Shown: piece by piece, positions 9,107 to 19,659 of the stretch
Position numbering within the stretch: the stretch's first letter is position 1
Layout of the letters: every line of letters starts with the position of its first letter
Source: Terriglobia bacterium
GTDB lineage: Bacteria; Acidobacteriota; Terriglobia; Terriglobales; Acidobacteriaceae
DNA length: 64,000 nucleotides
Reading direction: 5' to 3'
Assembly (NCBI GenBank): GCA_032252755.1
Contig: JAVUPY010000070.1
Span: 171,471 to 235,470, forward strand
Made by a program: the position numbers and the translations under genes
The notes under the pieces: generated by a model
Seen by the model: the letters and a program-made list of their open reading frames with translations, nothing else
What the model was told of the DNA's origin: nothing
Database searches by the model: none

Positions 9107-11584
9107 ATGTTCGATCGTGTCCTCCAAGATGTTCGCTATGCCTTTCGCATGCTCCGGAAGAGCCCGGGGTTCACTGTGGTTGCCGTACTCACGCTGGCGC
9201 TCGGCATTGGGGCGAATACGGCCGTGTTCTCGGTGCTGAACGGTGTACTGCTGCGGCCGCTGCCGTTCAACGATTCCGACCGCCTGGTGACGCTTTACCA
9301 GAACATGCCGAACTTCGAGCGGGGTTCCATCTCGTATTACAACCTGCTCGACTGGCAGCGCATGAACCACACCTTCGAGGCGATCGCCGGGTACCGCCAG
9401 ACCGGCTACAGCCTCACCGGCCTCGGCGAAGCGGAGCAGGTACAGGCGGAAATGGTTGGGCACGAGTTCTTCCCGATACTCCAGGCACAACCGCTGCTTG
9501 GTCGAAGCTTCACGGCAGAAGAAGACGTGCCTCAAGGGCCGAAGACGGTCATGATCAGCGAAGGTTTCTGGAAGAGGCGGTTCGGGGGAGCGACGGATGT
9601 CATCGGCAAGACACTCCACCTCGATGCCGACACCTACCAGATCATTGGGGTCGTCCCCGACTCGCTGCATCTGCCGATCCAGAATTTCGGCCGTCATATC
9701 GACGTTTATACAGCGGTTGGAGCCTTCGACGATCCTGGCTTCCAGGGCCGGATTCACCATTGGGGACTCGATGCGATCGGCCGTTTGAAGCCCGGCATGA
9801 CGCTCGAGCAGGCACGCGCAGATATGTCGAAAGTCTCGCGCGACCTCGAAGCGGCATATCCGGATGTGAATAAAGGCCTCGGTACCACGATGCTTTCGCT
9901 GCATGACGCCATGGTCGGCGAGATCCGCCCGGTGTTGATCATGCTGCTGGCTGCGGTCGGCTTTGTCCTGCTCATCGGCGCCGCGAACGTTGCCAACCTG
10001 ATGCTGGCCCGATCTACAGCGCGTACTCGCGAGTTTGCGATTCGCTCCGCCCTGGGCGCCTCGCACAAGCAGGTCGTCCGGCAACTGTTGACGGAAAGCA
10101 TCGTTCTCGCCATCATCGGGGGCGCTCTCGGACTCCTGCTGGCGGTGCTCGGCACCAACGCCGCCCTGCACCTCATGCCAAGAGCCATTCCCCGTGCTGA
10201 AAACATCGGAATCGATCTCCGGGTTCTGCTGTTCACGATGGGCATATCGCTGCTGACCGGCGTCCTGTTTGGCCTTGTGCCGGCCCTGAAGATCTCCCGG
10301 CCGGACCTGAACGAGGCGCTGAAAGAAAATGCGCGCGGCACTACAGGAATGCATCACCGGACGCAGAGCGCGCTGGTAGTTGCCGAGACCGCGATGGCTC
10401 TCGTCCTGCTGGTCGGCGCGGGACTGATGATTCGGACGCTTCTTCACCTCTGGCAGGAGGATCCCGGCTTCGACCCGCATCATGTGCTCGTATTCACCAT
10501 GGCTCTGCCGCCGCAACAGTTCTCGGCGCCGGTCGAGACGATTCGAAACGAGTATCGCGACATTGAAGAACGTCTGCGCGCGCTTCCCGGGGTAGAAACC
10601 GTTTCGTATTCTGCAGGAGCTACGCCGTTCCAGAACGATGACGAAGACCAGTTCTGGAAAGATGGCCAGGCAAAACCTTCGTCCGCCTGGGAGATGAACT
10701 GGTTGATTGACTACGTGGTCGAACCCAGTTACCTGAAGGCCATGGGACTGCAACTGAAGGCTGGGCGTTTTATCACCGACGAGGACACGCCAAGCTCGCC
10801 ACGCGTCGCCGTTGTCGATGAGGAGTTCGCCCGCAAGTATTATCCGGGCGAGGACCCGATCGGCAAGGTCTTCCACACCGAGAACAATGCCGGCAAGACG
10901 CCGATGAAACTGGATTACAGGATCGTCGGCGTGGTCGGACACGTGAACCAGTGGGGTCTCGATCCGCGCTCTACCCTGCCGCTGCGCACCGAAGCTTTCT
11001 ACGCCGTATCACAGTTGCCGGAGGACTCGGCGCAGACCACGGCGCAGTTCATCCGCGTGTTCGTGCGTACGTCTGGAGACCCCGCCAGTCAGATCAGCAG
11101 CATCCGCCAGGTACTGACCAGCTACGATTCGAACGTCGTAATGGCAAATCCTGAGACCATGGAGTCCATCGTCTCCGGTTCGCTGAAGTCGATGCGCTTT
11201 TCGATGACCTTAATGGGGACCTTTGCTGCGCTCGCGCTGTTGCTGGCGATGATCGGCATCTATGGACTCATGTCCTACGCCGTCGGCCAGCGCACGCATG
11301 AAATCGGTATCCGCATGGCTCTTGGCGCAAAGCCTTCCGATTTGCTCGCGATGGTCATCAAACAAGGTTCGAAGATGGTGCTGATCGGAATCGCTATCGG
11401 CGTGCTGGGAGCAGCGCTCCTGACCCGTGTCATGTCGAGCATGTTGTCCGGTGTGAGCGCCACGGATCCGATGACGTTTACGATGGTGGCTATTCTGCTG
11501 ATGCTGATGGCATGCGCCGCCTGCCTCATCCCCGCGCGCCGGGCAACGCGCGTGCAACCGCTGGAGGTGCTGCGGTACCAGTAG
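9107..11584 (+). CDS. ABC-type permease of the MacB/FtsX family (ADOP type), copy 1
   Basis: Large integral membrane protein of 825 residues with two MacB-like periplasmic regions and two FtsX blocks. The N-terminus ([20 protein letters not shown] then [20 protein letters not shown]) is the hallmark of acidobacterial duplicated orphan permeases. The first FtsX block lies at about residues 275-405 and the second at about 690-815, ending with [16 protein letters not shown]. No ATPase gene is adjacent, as usual for this group, so substrate and energy partner are unknown. GTGAGG precedes the ATG. It is paralogous to the permease at 22314. Confidence 0.92.
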   Translation: MFDRVLQDVRYAFRMLRKSPGFTVVAVLTLALGIGANTAVFSVLNGVLLRPLPFNDSDRLVTLYQNMPNFERGSISYYNLLDWQRMNHTFEAIAGYRQTGYSLTGLGEAEQVQAEMVGHEFFPILQAQPLLGRSFTAEEDVPQGPKTVMISEGFWKRRFGGATDVIGKTLHLDADTYQIIGVVPDSLHLPIQNFGRHIDVYTAVGAFDDPGFQGRIHHWGLDAIGRLKPGMTLEQARADMSKVSRDLEAAYPDVNKGLGTTMLSLHDAMVGEIRPVLIMLLAAVGFVLLIGAANVANLMLARSTARTREFAIRSALGASHKQVVRQLLTESIVLAIIGGALGLLLAVLGTNAALHLMPRAIPRAENIGIDLRVLLFTMGISLLTGVLFGLVPALKISRPDLNEALKENARGTTGMHHRTQSALVVAETAMALVLLVGAGLMIRTLLHLWQEDPGFDPHHVLVFTMALPPQQFSAPVETIRNEYRDIEERLRALPGVETVSYSAGATPFQNDDEDQFWKDGQAKPSSAWEMNWLIDYVVEPSYLKAMGLQLKAGRFITDEDTPSSPRVAVVDEEFARKYYPGEDPIGKVFHTENNAGKTPMKLDYRIVGVVGHVNQWGLDPRSTLPLRTEAFYAVSQLPEDSAQTTAQFIRVFVRTSGDPASQISSIRQVLTSYDSNVVMANPETMESIVSGSLKSMRFSMTLMGTFAALALLLAMIGIYGLMSYAVGQRTHEIGIRMALGAKPSDLLAMVIKQGSKMVLIGIAIGVLGAALLTRVMSSMLSGVSATDPMTFTMVAILLMLMACAACLIPARRATRVQPLEVLRYQ

Positions 11585-11605
11585 TGTAGTCAAATCCTCG
11601 AAAAG

Positions 11606-11637
11606 AGCCCCCGTCAATTGGACGGGGGCTATTTTTC
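11606..11637 (+). terminator. Intrinsic terminator after ADOP permease 1
   Basis: A perfect ten-base stem AGCCCCCGTC/GACGGGGGCT with loop AATTG is followed by ATTTTTC. It sits 20 bases after the permease stop and before the convergent Asp-box gene. Confidence 0.85.
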
Positions 11638-11674
11638 AATCGTCAATCCGGCAATCGTCATTCGTAAATTGCCG

Positions 11675-14600
11675 TCATTTCCCCTCTCCTGCGACCGCCC
11701 CCTTCGCCTCGAACTGCTGCGGAACGACGACAGCGTCGACCTTGTGCTCGCGCGCGATGTTCTGGAAAGCGACGAGATCCGTGCTCACGACCGAGTTCCA
11801 CGCCGCAACCTGTTTATCGACATCCTGTTTGAGTTGCTGGAAGCGGTCGAGCGCGGCCTGTGTCGGGGCCGAATCGCCGTACCCGACATAGCTGGCCAGC
11901 ACCGAAAGCTGGCCATCGAGTTTCACGGGGTATTGGAGCGAGTCCTCATTGGCCTTGATCTTCCAGTTCACAAGCTGATCTTCGATCGCAACCAGCTTCG
12001 CGTCGAGGTTCTTGCCGGAATCAACGACAGGCAACAGCGACGGCGTATTCGGCAACCGCTGTTGCAACGCCGCGAGCTGGTTCCTGAGATCGTGGATCTG
12101 CCGCTCGGTGGCGAACACACGCTCGATTTCGCCGCGGATCGCCGTCACCAGATCGTATTGCTTCTGTAGATCGGCCATCGGAACCTTCACCCGAGGGTCG
12201 AGTGCAATTTCGAAAGGTGCTGTCTGGGTTTTGCCGTCGACGGTCATGCGAACCTCGTACTTGCCCGGAAGCGCCTTCGGCAGCGTGGTGCCATCCTGGT
12301 AGCCGAACAGGTAGTAATTCGCCGGACGCTCGATCGGATTGCGCCGCAGGTCCCAGACAAAGCGGTTCAACCCCGGCTTGGGATCAAGCAGCTTTTTCGG
12401 CTTCTCATCGTCGGGATCGAGAGGCTCTTCCAGGTCTCCGGTGTCCTTGCTCGTGATGTGGCGCAGAACTTTCCCGCTGGAATTGAGGATATCCAGGCTC
12501 ATCTCCTTCGGTTTGTCCTTCACCCAATAATAGAAAACCGCTCCGATGGGTGGATTGGTCCCCGTGTATGCATTGCCCTTCCCCGATCGCGCCCATGTGT
12601 GCAGAGCCATCGATGGAGTGTAGAGATGGAAATCCTGCTTCGTGATCTCGCCGGTCTCCTGGCGAACCGGGGCCAGGTCATCAAGAATCCAGAAGCCGCG
12701 TCCGTGGGTCGCCAGCACCAGGTCGTCGCCCTTGATCACGAGATCATGCACGGGGACGGTCGGCAGGTTGAGCTGAAACTTCTCCCAACTCTGGCCGTCG
12801 TTGTAGCTGATATACATTCCGGTTTCAGTGCCGGCGTAGAGAAGGCCCTTCTTCTTCGGATCCTGGCGGACCGCACGGACGAAGCTGCCTTCGGGGATGC
12901 CCTTCACCAGCGTCGTCCAGGTCTTGCCGAAGTCGGTAGTCTTGAAGATGTACGGTTTCAGATCGTCAAGACGATGCCGGTCGACAGCGACATAGGCCGT
13001 TCCGTTGTCGAACGGTGACAGGTCGATCTGGCTGACGGTGCCCCATTCCGGCATATCTTTCGGGGTGATGTTGGTCCAGGTCTTGCCGTCATCGCGCGTG
13101 ATCTGCATCAGCCCGTCGTCGGTTCCGCACCAGATGGTTCCGGCTTGCTGAGGCGATTCCGCGACTGCAAAGATCGTGTCGTAGAACTCGGTTCCGGTAT
13201 CGTCCTTTGTGATGGGCCCACCGGAGACCTGTTGCTTGCTCTTGTCGTTGCGCGTCAGGTCGGGCGAAATCGCCGTCCAGTGTATGCCGCCGTCGCTGGA
13301 CCTGAACAGGCGCTCACCACCGTGATAAATGACATTGTGATCGTGCGGCGAGATCAGGATCGGCGCCGTCCACTGGAAGCGATGCTCCTGTACGGCAGCA
13401 CCCATCGCGTCCTGAACCACGGGGTAGACGCTGATCTCCTTCGCTTGCTGGTCGCTCTTGTCGAATCGCGTGATATTTCCCTGGTATTCGCCGCCATACA
13501 CGATGTTGGGATTGGTCGGATCGACAGCAATGTAACCGGCCTCGCCGCCCGCCACCGGATACCAGTCCTCACGACCAATCGAGCCGTCGTCGCTCATGCT
13601 GGCGATCGCGACGGTGGTGTTGTCCTGCTGCGAACCGTAGACGTAATAGGGGAAGCGGTTATCAGTGGTGACGTGATAGAACTGCGCCGTTGGCTGATTG
13701 TCCTCGCGCGTCCAGCTCTTGCCACCATCGATCGTGATCGTCGCGCCACCATCATTGACGGCGATCATTCGGTTCGTATCCGCAGGGTCGATCCACAGGC
13801 CGTGATTATCGCCGTGCGGAACATCGATCTTGTTGAACGTGCGGCCGCCGTCCGTGGATTTGTGGAAGTCGACGTTCATCACGTAGACGGTGTCTTTGTC
13901 CTTCGGGTCGGCGGTGATGTGCATGTAGTACCACGCGCGCTGACGAAGACGCGGATCGGGATTCACCAGTTGCCATTTGCTGCCGCCGTCATCCGAACGG
14001 TAAAGGCCGCCGTCCTTGGCTTCAATCAGCGCGTAGACGCGATCTGAATTTGCGGCGACCGCGACGCCAACGCGCCCATAGGGCTTCTCGGGCAGACCCT
14101 TGCCCGTTACTTCTTTCCACGTTGCGCCATCATCATCGGAGCGATAAATGCCGCTGCCCGGCCCGCCGCTGTCTAGCGTCCACGGCAACCGGCGCACCTG
14201 CCAGAGCGTCGCGAAGAGAATGTGCGGATTGTCGGGATCGAAGGTGATATCCACCGCGCCGGTGTTTTCGTCCTTGTAGAGGACCTTCTGCCAGGTCTTG
14301 CCGCCGTCCGTGGTGCGGAAGACTCCGCGCTCTTCGTTGGGACCAAACGGATGCCCGAGCGCCGCCACGAGCACCATGTCGGGATTCGTGGGGTTGATGA
14401 TGACCTTTCCGATCGCCTGCGTGTCCTTCAGGCCGACGTTCTTCCACGTCTTGCCACCATCGAGCGACTTGTAAACACCGTCGCCGAACGACGTGTTGCC
14501 GCGAATGCAGGCTTCGCCCGTGCCGACGTAAACAATGTTGGGATCGGAATCGGCAACGGCGATGCTGCCGATGTCGCCGGTTCCTTCTTTATCAAAGATG

Positions 14601-14938
14601 GGCGCCCAACTTGCACCCCCATCGACTGACTTCCAGACTCCGCCACCGGTCGCGCCGAAGTAGTAGACCTTGGGATCGCCCGGGATGCCCACCGCCGTCA
14701 GCGAACGGCCGCCCCGGAATGGACCAATCTGGCGATACTGCATCCCGTGAAACTTTTCTTCCTTCTTCTCTTCTTTCTTTTCGGCCGTTGGCTGTTCCGC
14801 CGGTTTCGGCTGCACCGCGGATTGCGCTTTGGGCTGGCCTTCCTTACCCGGAGTCTTTTTCTGAGCGGAAGCTGGAACAACGATCAGAACGATTGCGCAG
14901 AGACACAGAAAGAACACACGACGAACGAGTTTTTGCAT
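11675..14938 (-). CDS. Secreted Asp-box (BNR/sortilin-like beta-propeller) protein
   Basis: A 1087-residue exported protein with signal peptide MQKLVRRVFFLCLCAIVLIV and a Lys/Glu/Pro-rich spacer at residues 27-63. About eleven Asp-box units (SxDxGxTW type) follow, for example SVDGGASW, SLDGGKTW, TTDGGKTW, SDDDGATW, TIDGGKSW and TRDDGKTW, which fold as one or two beta-propellers as in sortilin/VPS10 and xyloglucanases. The C-terminal 300 residues hold a beta-sandwich-like part and a helical region. Relatives are common and expanded in Acidobacteriota, often called glycosyl hydrolases without proof. No catalytic residues can be assigned here. Confidence 0.88.
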   Translation of the reverse strand: MQKLVRRVFFLCLCAIVLIVVPASAQKKTPGKEGQPKAQSAVQPKPAEQPTAEKKEEKKEEKFHGMQYRQIGPFRGGRSLTAVGIPGDPKVYYFGATGGGVWKSVDGGASWAPIFDKEGTGDIGSIAVADSDPNIVYVGTGEACIRGNTSFGDGVYKSLDGGKTWKNVGLKDTQAIGKVIINPTNPDMVLVAALGHPFGPNEERGVFRTTDGGKTWQKVLYKDENTGAVDITFDPDNPHILFATLWQVRRLPWTLDSGGPGSGIYRSDDDGATWKEVTGKGLPEKPYGRVGVAVAANSDRVYALIEAKDGGLYRSDDGGSKWQLVNPDPRLRQRAWYYMHITADPKDKDTVYVMNVDFHKSTDGGRTFNKIDVPHGDNHGLWIDPADTNRMIAVNDGGATITIDGGKSWTREDNQPTAQFYHVTTDNRFPYYVYGSQQDNTTVAIASMSDDGSIGREDWYPVAGGEAGYIAVDPTNPNIVYGGEYQGNITRFDKSDQQAKEISVYPVVQDAMGAAVQEHRFQWTAPILISPHDHNVIYHGGERLFRSSDGGIHWTAISPDLTRNDKSKQQVSGGPITKDDTGTEFYDTIFAVAESPQQAGTIWCGTDDGLMQITRDDGKTWTNITPKDMPEWGTVSQIDLSPFDNGTAYVAVDRHRLDDLKPYIFKTTDFGKTWTTLVKGIPEGSFVRAVRQDPKKKGLLYAGTETGMYISYNDGQSWEKFQLNLPTVPVHDLVIKGDDLVLATHGRGFWILDDLAPVRQETGEITKQDFHLYTPSMALHTWARSGKGNAYTGTNPPIGAVFYYWVKDKPKEMSLDILNSSGKVLRHITSKDTGDLEEPLDPDDEKPKKLLDPKPGLNRFVWDLRRNPIERPANYYLFGYQDGTTLPKALPGKYEVRMTVDGKTQTAPFEIALDPRVKVPMADLQKQYDLVTAIRGEIERVFATERQIHDLRNQLAALQQRLPNTPSLLPVVDSGKNLDAKLVAIEDQLVNWKIKANEDSLQYPVKLDGQLSVLASYVGYGDSAPTQAALDRFQQLKQDVDKQVAAWNSVVSTDLVAFQNIAREHKVDAVVVPQQFEAKGAVAGEGK

Positions 14939-15020
14939 GAGCGGGCCGCCTCCCTTTTCAGAGTGCCAGCTATCCTAAAACTTAGATCGGGAATTGAGAA
15001 GGGGCAGAGGGTGCCGGAGA

Positions 15021-15059
15021 AGAAACAAAAGGTGCAAGAAATAGATCTTCTTGCACCTT
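15021..15059 (-). terminator. Intrinsic terminator of pckG
   Basis: A perfect twelve-base stem (AAGGTGCAAGAA/TTCTTGCACCTT) with loop ATAGATC at 15029-15059. On the minus strand it is followed by TTGTTTCT. It lies just after the pckG stop. Confidence 0.8.
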
Positions 15060-15070
15060 GAACCTTGTAC

Positions 15071-16903
15071 CTATCGCGTTTTGCTCAGTCGCGCCTCAAG
15101 CTTATCGACTTCTTCGCTCATGCCCTTCGGCAGGCGCGAACCAAACTTCGAAAAATGGTCGCGGATGAGCGGAACCTCGGCGCGCCAGCCCTCGACGTCG
15201 ATTTCAAGGAGCTTCCGCATTGCATCTGGCGCAATATCGAGGCCGTCGGTGTCGATGTCCTCCGGTCGCGGCAATCGTCCGATAGGTGTGTCCACAGCGC
15301 CAGCTTTGCCATCGACTCGTTCGAATACCCACTTCAGCACGCGGCTGTTGTCGCCGTAGCCCGGCCACAGGAATTTGCCGTTCGGACCGGTGCGGAACCA
15401 GTTCACGTAGAAGATCTTCGGCAGTTTCGCGCCTGCCTTGCTGCCTATTTCGAGGTAATGCGCGAAGTAGTCGCCCATGTGATAACCGCAGAAGGGCAAC
15501 ATCGCCATGGGGTCTCTTCGAAGTTGACCGACCTTGCCGGCCGCAGCGGCCGTAGTTTCACTGCTCGCGGTCGCACCAAGAAATGTTCCGTGCTGCCAGT
15601 CGAAAGATTCCGTGACGAGCGGAACGATTGTCGCACGGCGTCCGCCGAATAAAATGGCGTCGATCGGCACGCCTTTCGGGTCTTCCCACTCGGGAGCGAT
15701 CACCGGGCACTGCCGTGCTGGCGTCGTAAAGCGAGCGTTGGGATGTGCCGCCTTGCGCCCGCTGGCCGGGGTCCAGGAGCGACGCAGCCAATCAGTCAGG
15801 TGCGCCGGTTTTTCATCCGTCATGCCTTCCCACCAGACATCGCCCTCGGGCGTGACGGCGCAGTTGGTGAAAATCGAATTCTTCGATGCCGTGAGCATCG
15901 CGTTGGCGTTCGACTTCATGCTGGTGCCCGGCGCGACCCCAAAGAACCCGGCTTCCGGATTGATGGCATACAACCGCCCGTCTTCGCCGAACTTCATCCA
16001 GCAAATGTCATCGCCAACGGTTTCGACCTTCCATCCGGGGATCGTCGGGATGAGCATGGCGAGATTGGTCTTACCGCAGGCGGACGGGAACGCGCCCGTC
16101 ATGTACTTTGACTCGCCCTGCGGATTCGTGAGTTTCAGGATGAGCATGTGCTCGGCAAGCCAGCCCTCATCGCGTGCCTGAACGGACGCGATGCGAAGCG
16201 CATGGCATTTCTTCCCAAGCAGCGCGTTGCCACCATAGCCAGAACCGAATGACCAGATCTCGCGCGTTTCCGGGAAGTGGCAGATGTATTTCTCGGTCGG
16301 ATCGTTCGGCCACGGTGTATCCGCGGCATTGGACTCGAGCGGCGCTCCCACGGAATGCAACCCACGAACGAACGCGCCGTCGGTCCCGAGCACTTCAAGA
16401 ACTCTTTTACCGACACGCGCCATGATGTGCATGTTGGCGACGACGTAAGGTGAATCGGTGAGTTCGACGCCGATATTCGCGATCGGCGAGCCGATTGGCC
16501 CCATGCTGTAAGGAATCACGTAGAGTGTCCGGCCCATCATGCAACCGGTAAACAGCCGGCGGAGAACCGACTTCATCTCCGAAGGGTCACGCCAGTTGTT
16601 CGTCGGCCCCGCATCCTGTTCCTTCACTGAGCAGATGAAGGTGCGGTCTTCCACGCGCGCAACGTCGGCGGGAGTTGAGCGTACCAGGATGCTGTTGGGA
16701 CGCTTCTCAGGATTCAACCGGACAGCTGTTCCGGCATGCACCATGAGGCGAAGCATGTTCTCGTATTCCGCTTCGCTGCCGTCGCACCAGTAAACACTAC
16801 TCGGCTTGCAGAGTTGGGTTACCTCGTCCACCCAGCGGACAAGTTTCTCGTGCCTGATCGGCATGTTCCCAACATTCGGCGTCGCCTCGGTAATGCTTGC
16901 CAT
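15071..16903 (-). CDS. pckG: Phosphoenolpyruvate carboxykinase (GTP)
   Basis: Converts oxaloacetate and GTP to PEP, CO2 and GDP, the entry to gluconeogenesis. It has 610 residues, the normal size for the GTP-dependent class. The active-site Cys276 and P-loop are in [13 protein letters not shown], followed by [20 protein letters not shown] and [25 protein letters not shown] precedes them. ATG 16903 is chosen because AGGAGA stands eight bases upstream; the longer reading adds 24 residues with no homology. It is a single gene with its own terminator. Confidence 0.96.
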   Translation of the reverse strand: MASITEATPNVGNMPIRHEKLVRWVDEVTQLCKPSSVYWCDGSEAEYENMLRLMVHAGTAVRLNPEKRPNSILVRSTPADVARVEDRTFICSVKEQDAGPTNNWRDPSEMKSVLRRLFTGCMMGRTLYVIPYSMGPIGSPIANIGVELTDSPYVVANMHIMARVGKRVLEVLGTDGAFVRGLHSVGAPLESNAADTPWPNDPTEKYICHFPETREIWSFGSGYGGNALLGKKCHALRIASVQARDEGWLAEHMLILKLTNPQGESKYMTGAFPSACGKTNLAMLIPTIPGWKVETVGDDICWMKFGEDGRLYAINPEAGFFGVAPGTSMKSNANAMLTASKNSIFTNCAVTPEGDVWWEGMTDEKPAHLTDWLRRSWTPASGRKAAHPNARFTTPARQCPVIAPEWEDPKGVPIDAILFGGRRATIVPLVTESFDWQHGTFLGATASSETTAAAAGKVGQLRRDPMAMLPFCGYHMGDYFAHYLEIGSKAGAKLPKIFYVNWFRTGPNGKFLWPGYGDNSRVLKWVFERVDGKAGAVDTPIGRLPRPEDIDTDGLDIAPDAMRKLLEIDVEGWRAEVPLIRDHFSKFGSRLPKGMSEEVDKLEARLSKTR

Positions 16904-17137
16904 AAAAGCGTCTCCTGCAAAAGCACGTATGAAGTGGACCCGGAAACCGGGTGCGGGGCCGGAAAAGATTCCCACTGCTCGAAGGCGCGGAAATGGGAAC
17001 GTGGTTCAGGGACGCGCGTCGAGATGGAAATGAAGAACCATACGATTCTGGTCAGCCGCCACGCAAGGGGAAGCACCTGCTATTACACACGGAGGTGACC
17101 TAGCTCACCCCTGGGCGTACTCTATTTGTTCGATACC

Positions 17138-17494
17138 CTACCCCACACCTGCCGTTGCATACTCGCGTACTACCGCGTCAAGGTGCTCTAAGGTTTCGGC
17201 AACGGTCAGGTTGTACATCTCGCGGCCATCCTCTTCGCCGCTTTCAATTGCCGTTTTCAGGAAATGTCCCGCGATTTGCGCCGCGAGCGGATCGGTGATG
17301 ACCTTCCCCGAGCGCTTGTTGTATTCGCCCCACGCAGTATGCGGCAGGGCGATCCAAACCGGCCGTCCGCCGGCCAGGAACTTCACATCCACGGCGTCGG
17401 CATGGCGAGTCGAAATGGCGGTGATTATGGCCTGGAAGAGACAATGAACGTCCTGGCCACTCCAGCGGTCTTTTACCCGAAAGTCCTCGTACAT
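17138..17494 (-). CDS. Conserved-looking hypothetical protein
   Basis: A 118-residue soluble protein, rich in Ala and charged residues, starting MYEDFRVKDRW and containing WIALPHTAWGEYNKRSGKVI. No family is recognised and no membrane helix or signal is visible. The reading can be extended to a TTG at 17533, but the ATG at 17494 is preferred because promoter-like hexamers fill the extension. It is divergent from pgeF. Confidence 0.6.
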   Translation of the reverse strand: MYEDFRVKDRWSGQDVHCLFQAIITAISTRHADAVDVKFLAGGRPVWIALPHTAWGEYNKRSGKVITDPLAAQIAGHFLKTAIESGEEDGREMYNLTVAETLEHLDAVVREYATAGVG

Positions 17495-17503
17495 TCTATT
17501 AAG

Positions 17504-17533
17504 AGTGTAGTCCAGCGAAACGGCAGCGGGCAA
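17504..17533 (-). promoter_or_regulatory. Candidate promoter giving a leaderless or near-leaderless mRNA
   Basis: On the minus strand TTGCCC (17533-17528) is followed after 18 bases by TACACT (17509-17504), then nine bases to the ATG at 17494. There is no Shine-Dalgarno sequence in between. The match to sigma-70 consensus is partial. Confidence 0.35.
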
Positions 17534-17641
17534 GAAACGGGAAAGGCAACCGGCGAACCGAAGATCGGGCCAGCGGAAGGACGGAACAAGGCGCTACGGT
17601 AGAATCGCTATGTGGGCAATTCCATCCGGAAATCCAAGACC

Positions 17642-18682
17642 ATGGTGTCCAAGCGCAATGTCCCAAAAAGGCGCGCAGCCAAGCGCTCCCTCAGCACTGC
17701 CGAAATCGAAACCAGCCTCGCCGATGCCGGTTTTAGCCGCAAGGCGCCCATGGCCGCGCCGTATGCAATCAAGCAGCAGCGCGCAAAGAGAGATCGGGAG
17801 CGATCCGGCCCTGCGCCCAAGACGGGCAAACTGCAGATTCTTCGAGCGAAGTCTCTGGGCAAGTTCCCCTGGCTGGTACACGGTTTCAGCACGCGCCAGG
17901 GCGGCGTCACTTCCGAGTACGGTCGACGCCAGTTAAATCTAGGCGTCACGAAGGAAGACACTCACGAGAACGTTGCGCGGAATCGGGAGTTGTTTGCGCG
18001 CGCGCTCGGGGCTCAAACCGACGGCCATCTCTGGCCACTGGTGCAGACGCATCAGATTCACTCCCCGATCGTTCACCGCGTCAGCTGCTCAGAACCCCAC
18101 CCTGCGGCTGGTGACGGACTGATCACCAACACTCCCGGAGTGCTGATTGCGGTGAAAGTCGCCGATTGCATTCCGGTAATCGCTGTCGACCCGGTGCGCC
18201 GTGCCGTGGGAGTTTTTCATGCGGGGTGGCGAGGCACCATGCAGCGCATCTTACAGAAAGGAATTGGCGAGATGCGCCGCCAATTCGGCAGCGATCCCTC
18301 TGACATCCTGGTCGCCATCGGCGCCGGGATCAGTGTCTGCTGCTACCAGGTCGGAGATGAAGTCCTCGAACAGTTCCACTCGCAGTTCTCCTATGCGGAT
18401 GAACTCATCGAAGAGGTTTTCGACTCGCATTCCCTGCACGTGAAATATCCGCTGCTCTTCCTCAACCAGCGCGCACCCGGCCATGGCGAACTGCCTAAAG
18501 TCCCGCATCTCGATCTCATCAAGGCCAACACGCGTCAGGCTGTCGATGCCGGCGTGCCGGAGCAGAACATCGAAGCACTGAACCTGTGCACCGCGTGTCG
18601 AACCGATATCTTCTTCTCACACCGTAAAGAGCATGTGACAGGGAGGATGATGGCGGCCGTAGGAATTAAAGGCGGTTCTTAG
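17642..18682 (+). CDS. pgeF: Peptidoglycan editing factor PgeF / multicopper polyphenol oxidase family (YfiH)
   Basis: Family members are purine nucleoside phosphorylase/adenosine deaminase-like or laccase-like enzymes; E. coli PgeF prevents misincorporation in peptidoglycan precursors. The core shows QTHQIHS, KVADCIPVI, VFHAGWRGT and GAGISVCCYQVGDEV, the conserved His/Cys metal site, and ends with NLCTACRTDIFFSHRKEH. A basic N-terminal extension of about 65 residues, unlike the 240-residue norm, precedes the core. The start may instead be the GTG at 17612; neither has a strong ribosome site. It is convergent with the HU gene. Confidence 0.88.
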   Translation: MVSKRNVPKRRAAKRSLSTAEIETSLADAGFSRKAPMAAPYAIKQQRAKRDRERSGPAPKTGKLQILRAKSLGKFPWLVHGFSTRQGGVTSEYGRRQLNLGVTKEDTHENVARNRELFARALGAQTDGHLWPLVQTHQIHSPIVHRVSCSEPHPAAGDGLITNTPGVLIAVKVADCIPVIAVDPVRRAVGVFHAGWRGTMQRILQKGIGEMRRQFGSDPSDILVAIGAGISVCCYQVGDEVLEQFHSQFSYADELIEEVFDSHSLHVKYPLLFLNQRAPGHGELPKVPHLDLIKANTRQAVDAGVPEQNIEALNLCTACRTDIFFSHRKEHVTGRMMAAVGIKGGS

Positions 18683-18740
18683 TTTTTCGTAGAAAACAAG
18701 TTCCCAGTTCCCAGTTGACGGCTGAACCATCGAAAGGTGC

Positions 18741-18771
18741 CCAAAAACAAATGGCGCGATCGAATCGCGCC
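18741..18771 (-). terminator. Terminator between pgeF and the HU gene
   Basis: An eight-base stem GGCGCGAT/ATCGCGCC with loop CGA (18753-18771). On the minus strand it is followed by ATTTGTTTTTGG, which suits the HU gene. It may also slow plus-strand transcripts from pgeF. Confidence 0.7.
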
Positions 18772-18794
18772 TTAACCGGGAGCTCGGAACTTCT

Positions 18795-19109
18795 TTACTC
18801 CGGCTGATTCGGAGTTGCTGCAGGTGTCGCCTCGCTCTCGTTGACGACGTCCTTCAACTCCTTACTGGGCTTGAAGAAAGGAATTTTCTTGGGCGGCACT
18901 TCGACGCGGTCGCCGGTTTTGGGATTGCGGCCGACGCGGGCTTTGCGCTGGCGGGTGCGGAAACTGCCGAAGCCGCGGATCTCGATCTTATCCCCGGCGC
19001 GAAGCGCACGCACTACGCTGTCGAAAATCGTTTCGACGATGACTTCGGAGTCCTTCCGGGTCACTTCTGCCAGTCGAGATACCTCTTCGATCAGGTCGGC
19101 TTTGGTCAT
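18795..19109 (-). CDS. HU/IHF family nucleoid protein
   Basis: A 104-residue DNA-bending protein of the bacterial histone-like family. It shows MTKADLIEEVSRLAE at the N-terminus, the signature IEIRGFGSFRTRQRKARVGR with the beta-arm, and PFFKPSKELKDVV near the end. A short acidic/proline tail (ESEATPAATPNQPE) extends beyond the usual 90 residues. The VTRKDSEVIVETIF helix and GFGSF arm fit an IHF-beta-like subtype, but the HU versus IHF assignment is not certain. Confidence 0.93.
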   Translation of the reverse strand: MTKADLIEEVSRLAEVTRKDSEVIVETIFDSVVRALRAGDKIEIRGFGSFRTRQRKARVGRNPKTGDRVEVPPKKIPFFKPSKELKDVVNESEATPAATPNQPE

Positions 19110-19248
19110 GGTAGTTCCTGTCCTCGAATGCCCAATACAATCTCAGATTCTATAAGCTGTTGGCAAGTAAGGAGTTTAACACCACCGGGAGTTCTGGGCC
19201 AGCAGGAGGAGGGCTTCGGGACCGAGACCGGGAGTTCTCCCGGCCAGC

Positions 19249-19659
19249 CTACTTTAGGCCCAGTAGGCCCGCAACTACGGTCAGAACCATAACGAGGAAG
19301 ACAATCCCGGTAATGACCACAAATTTGAAGTCACGATCAACCGAGAAGGCGTAGATAGAGACAATTACGCGAGCGACCGGAGTCAGGATCAGCAATACCG
19401 CCCCGGCCATCATCAGCGCCACCGGGTCCAGCGCCACAAGCCCGTGCATCACCCAGGAGAAGCTGTAATGGGAGCGTACCCAGGCGGGATCCAGCGGATA
19501 GTACGCCGGGTGCATGAGCGCGCGAATAATCCCGATCGCGAACAGGATAGAGCTGACGATCATTCCGCCCAGCAGGGCGTAGTAGACAACGGAATAAACG
19601 TTCTCTTCGGTCGAGGTCGGTGGGTTCGCGATTTCCGTATCTTGTGCCATGTCTCTCAT
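19249..19659 (-). CDS. DUF1634 membrane protein
   Basis: About 136 residues with three hydrophobic helices (near residues 25-50, 70-100 and 110-135). DUF1634 proteins are usually encoded next to TauE/SafE exporters, which is the case here. The first ATG overlaps the exporter stop as TGATG (19659); an ATG nine bases downstream (MAQDTE) is an alternative. Function is unknown; a helper or regulatory subunit for the exporter is a reasonable inference. Confidence 0.82.
   Translation of the reverse strand: MRDMAQDTEIANPPTSTEENVYSVVYYALLGGMIVSSILFAIGIIRALMHPAYYPLDPAWVRSHYSFSWVMHGLVALDPVALMMAGAVLLILTPVARVIVSIYAFSVDRDFKFVVITGIVFLVMVLTVVAGLLGLK

Noticed and set aside
9050..10942. 630-residue reading on the minus strand
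   Set aside because: It is antisense to the ADOP permease, whose protein is clearly recognised. High-GC coding DNA often leaves the opposite frame open. The protein has no motifs, membrane texture or start context.
13145..14047. 300-residue plus-strand reading
   Set aside because: Antisense to the Asp-box protein and made of Val/Arg-rich text, typical of the shadow of high-GC coding sequence.
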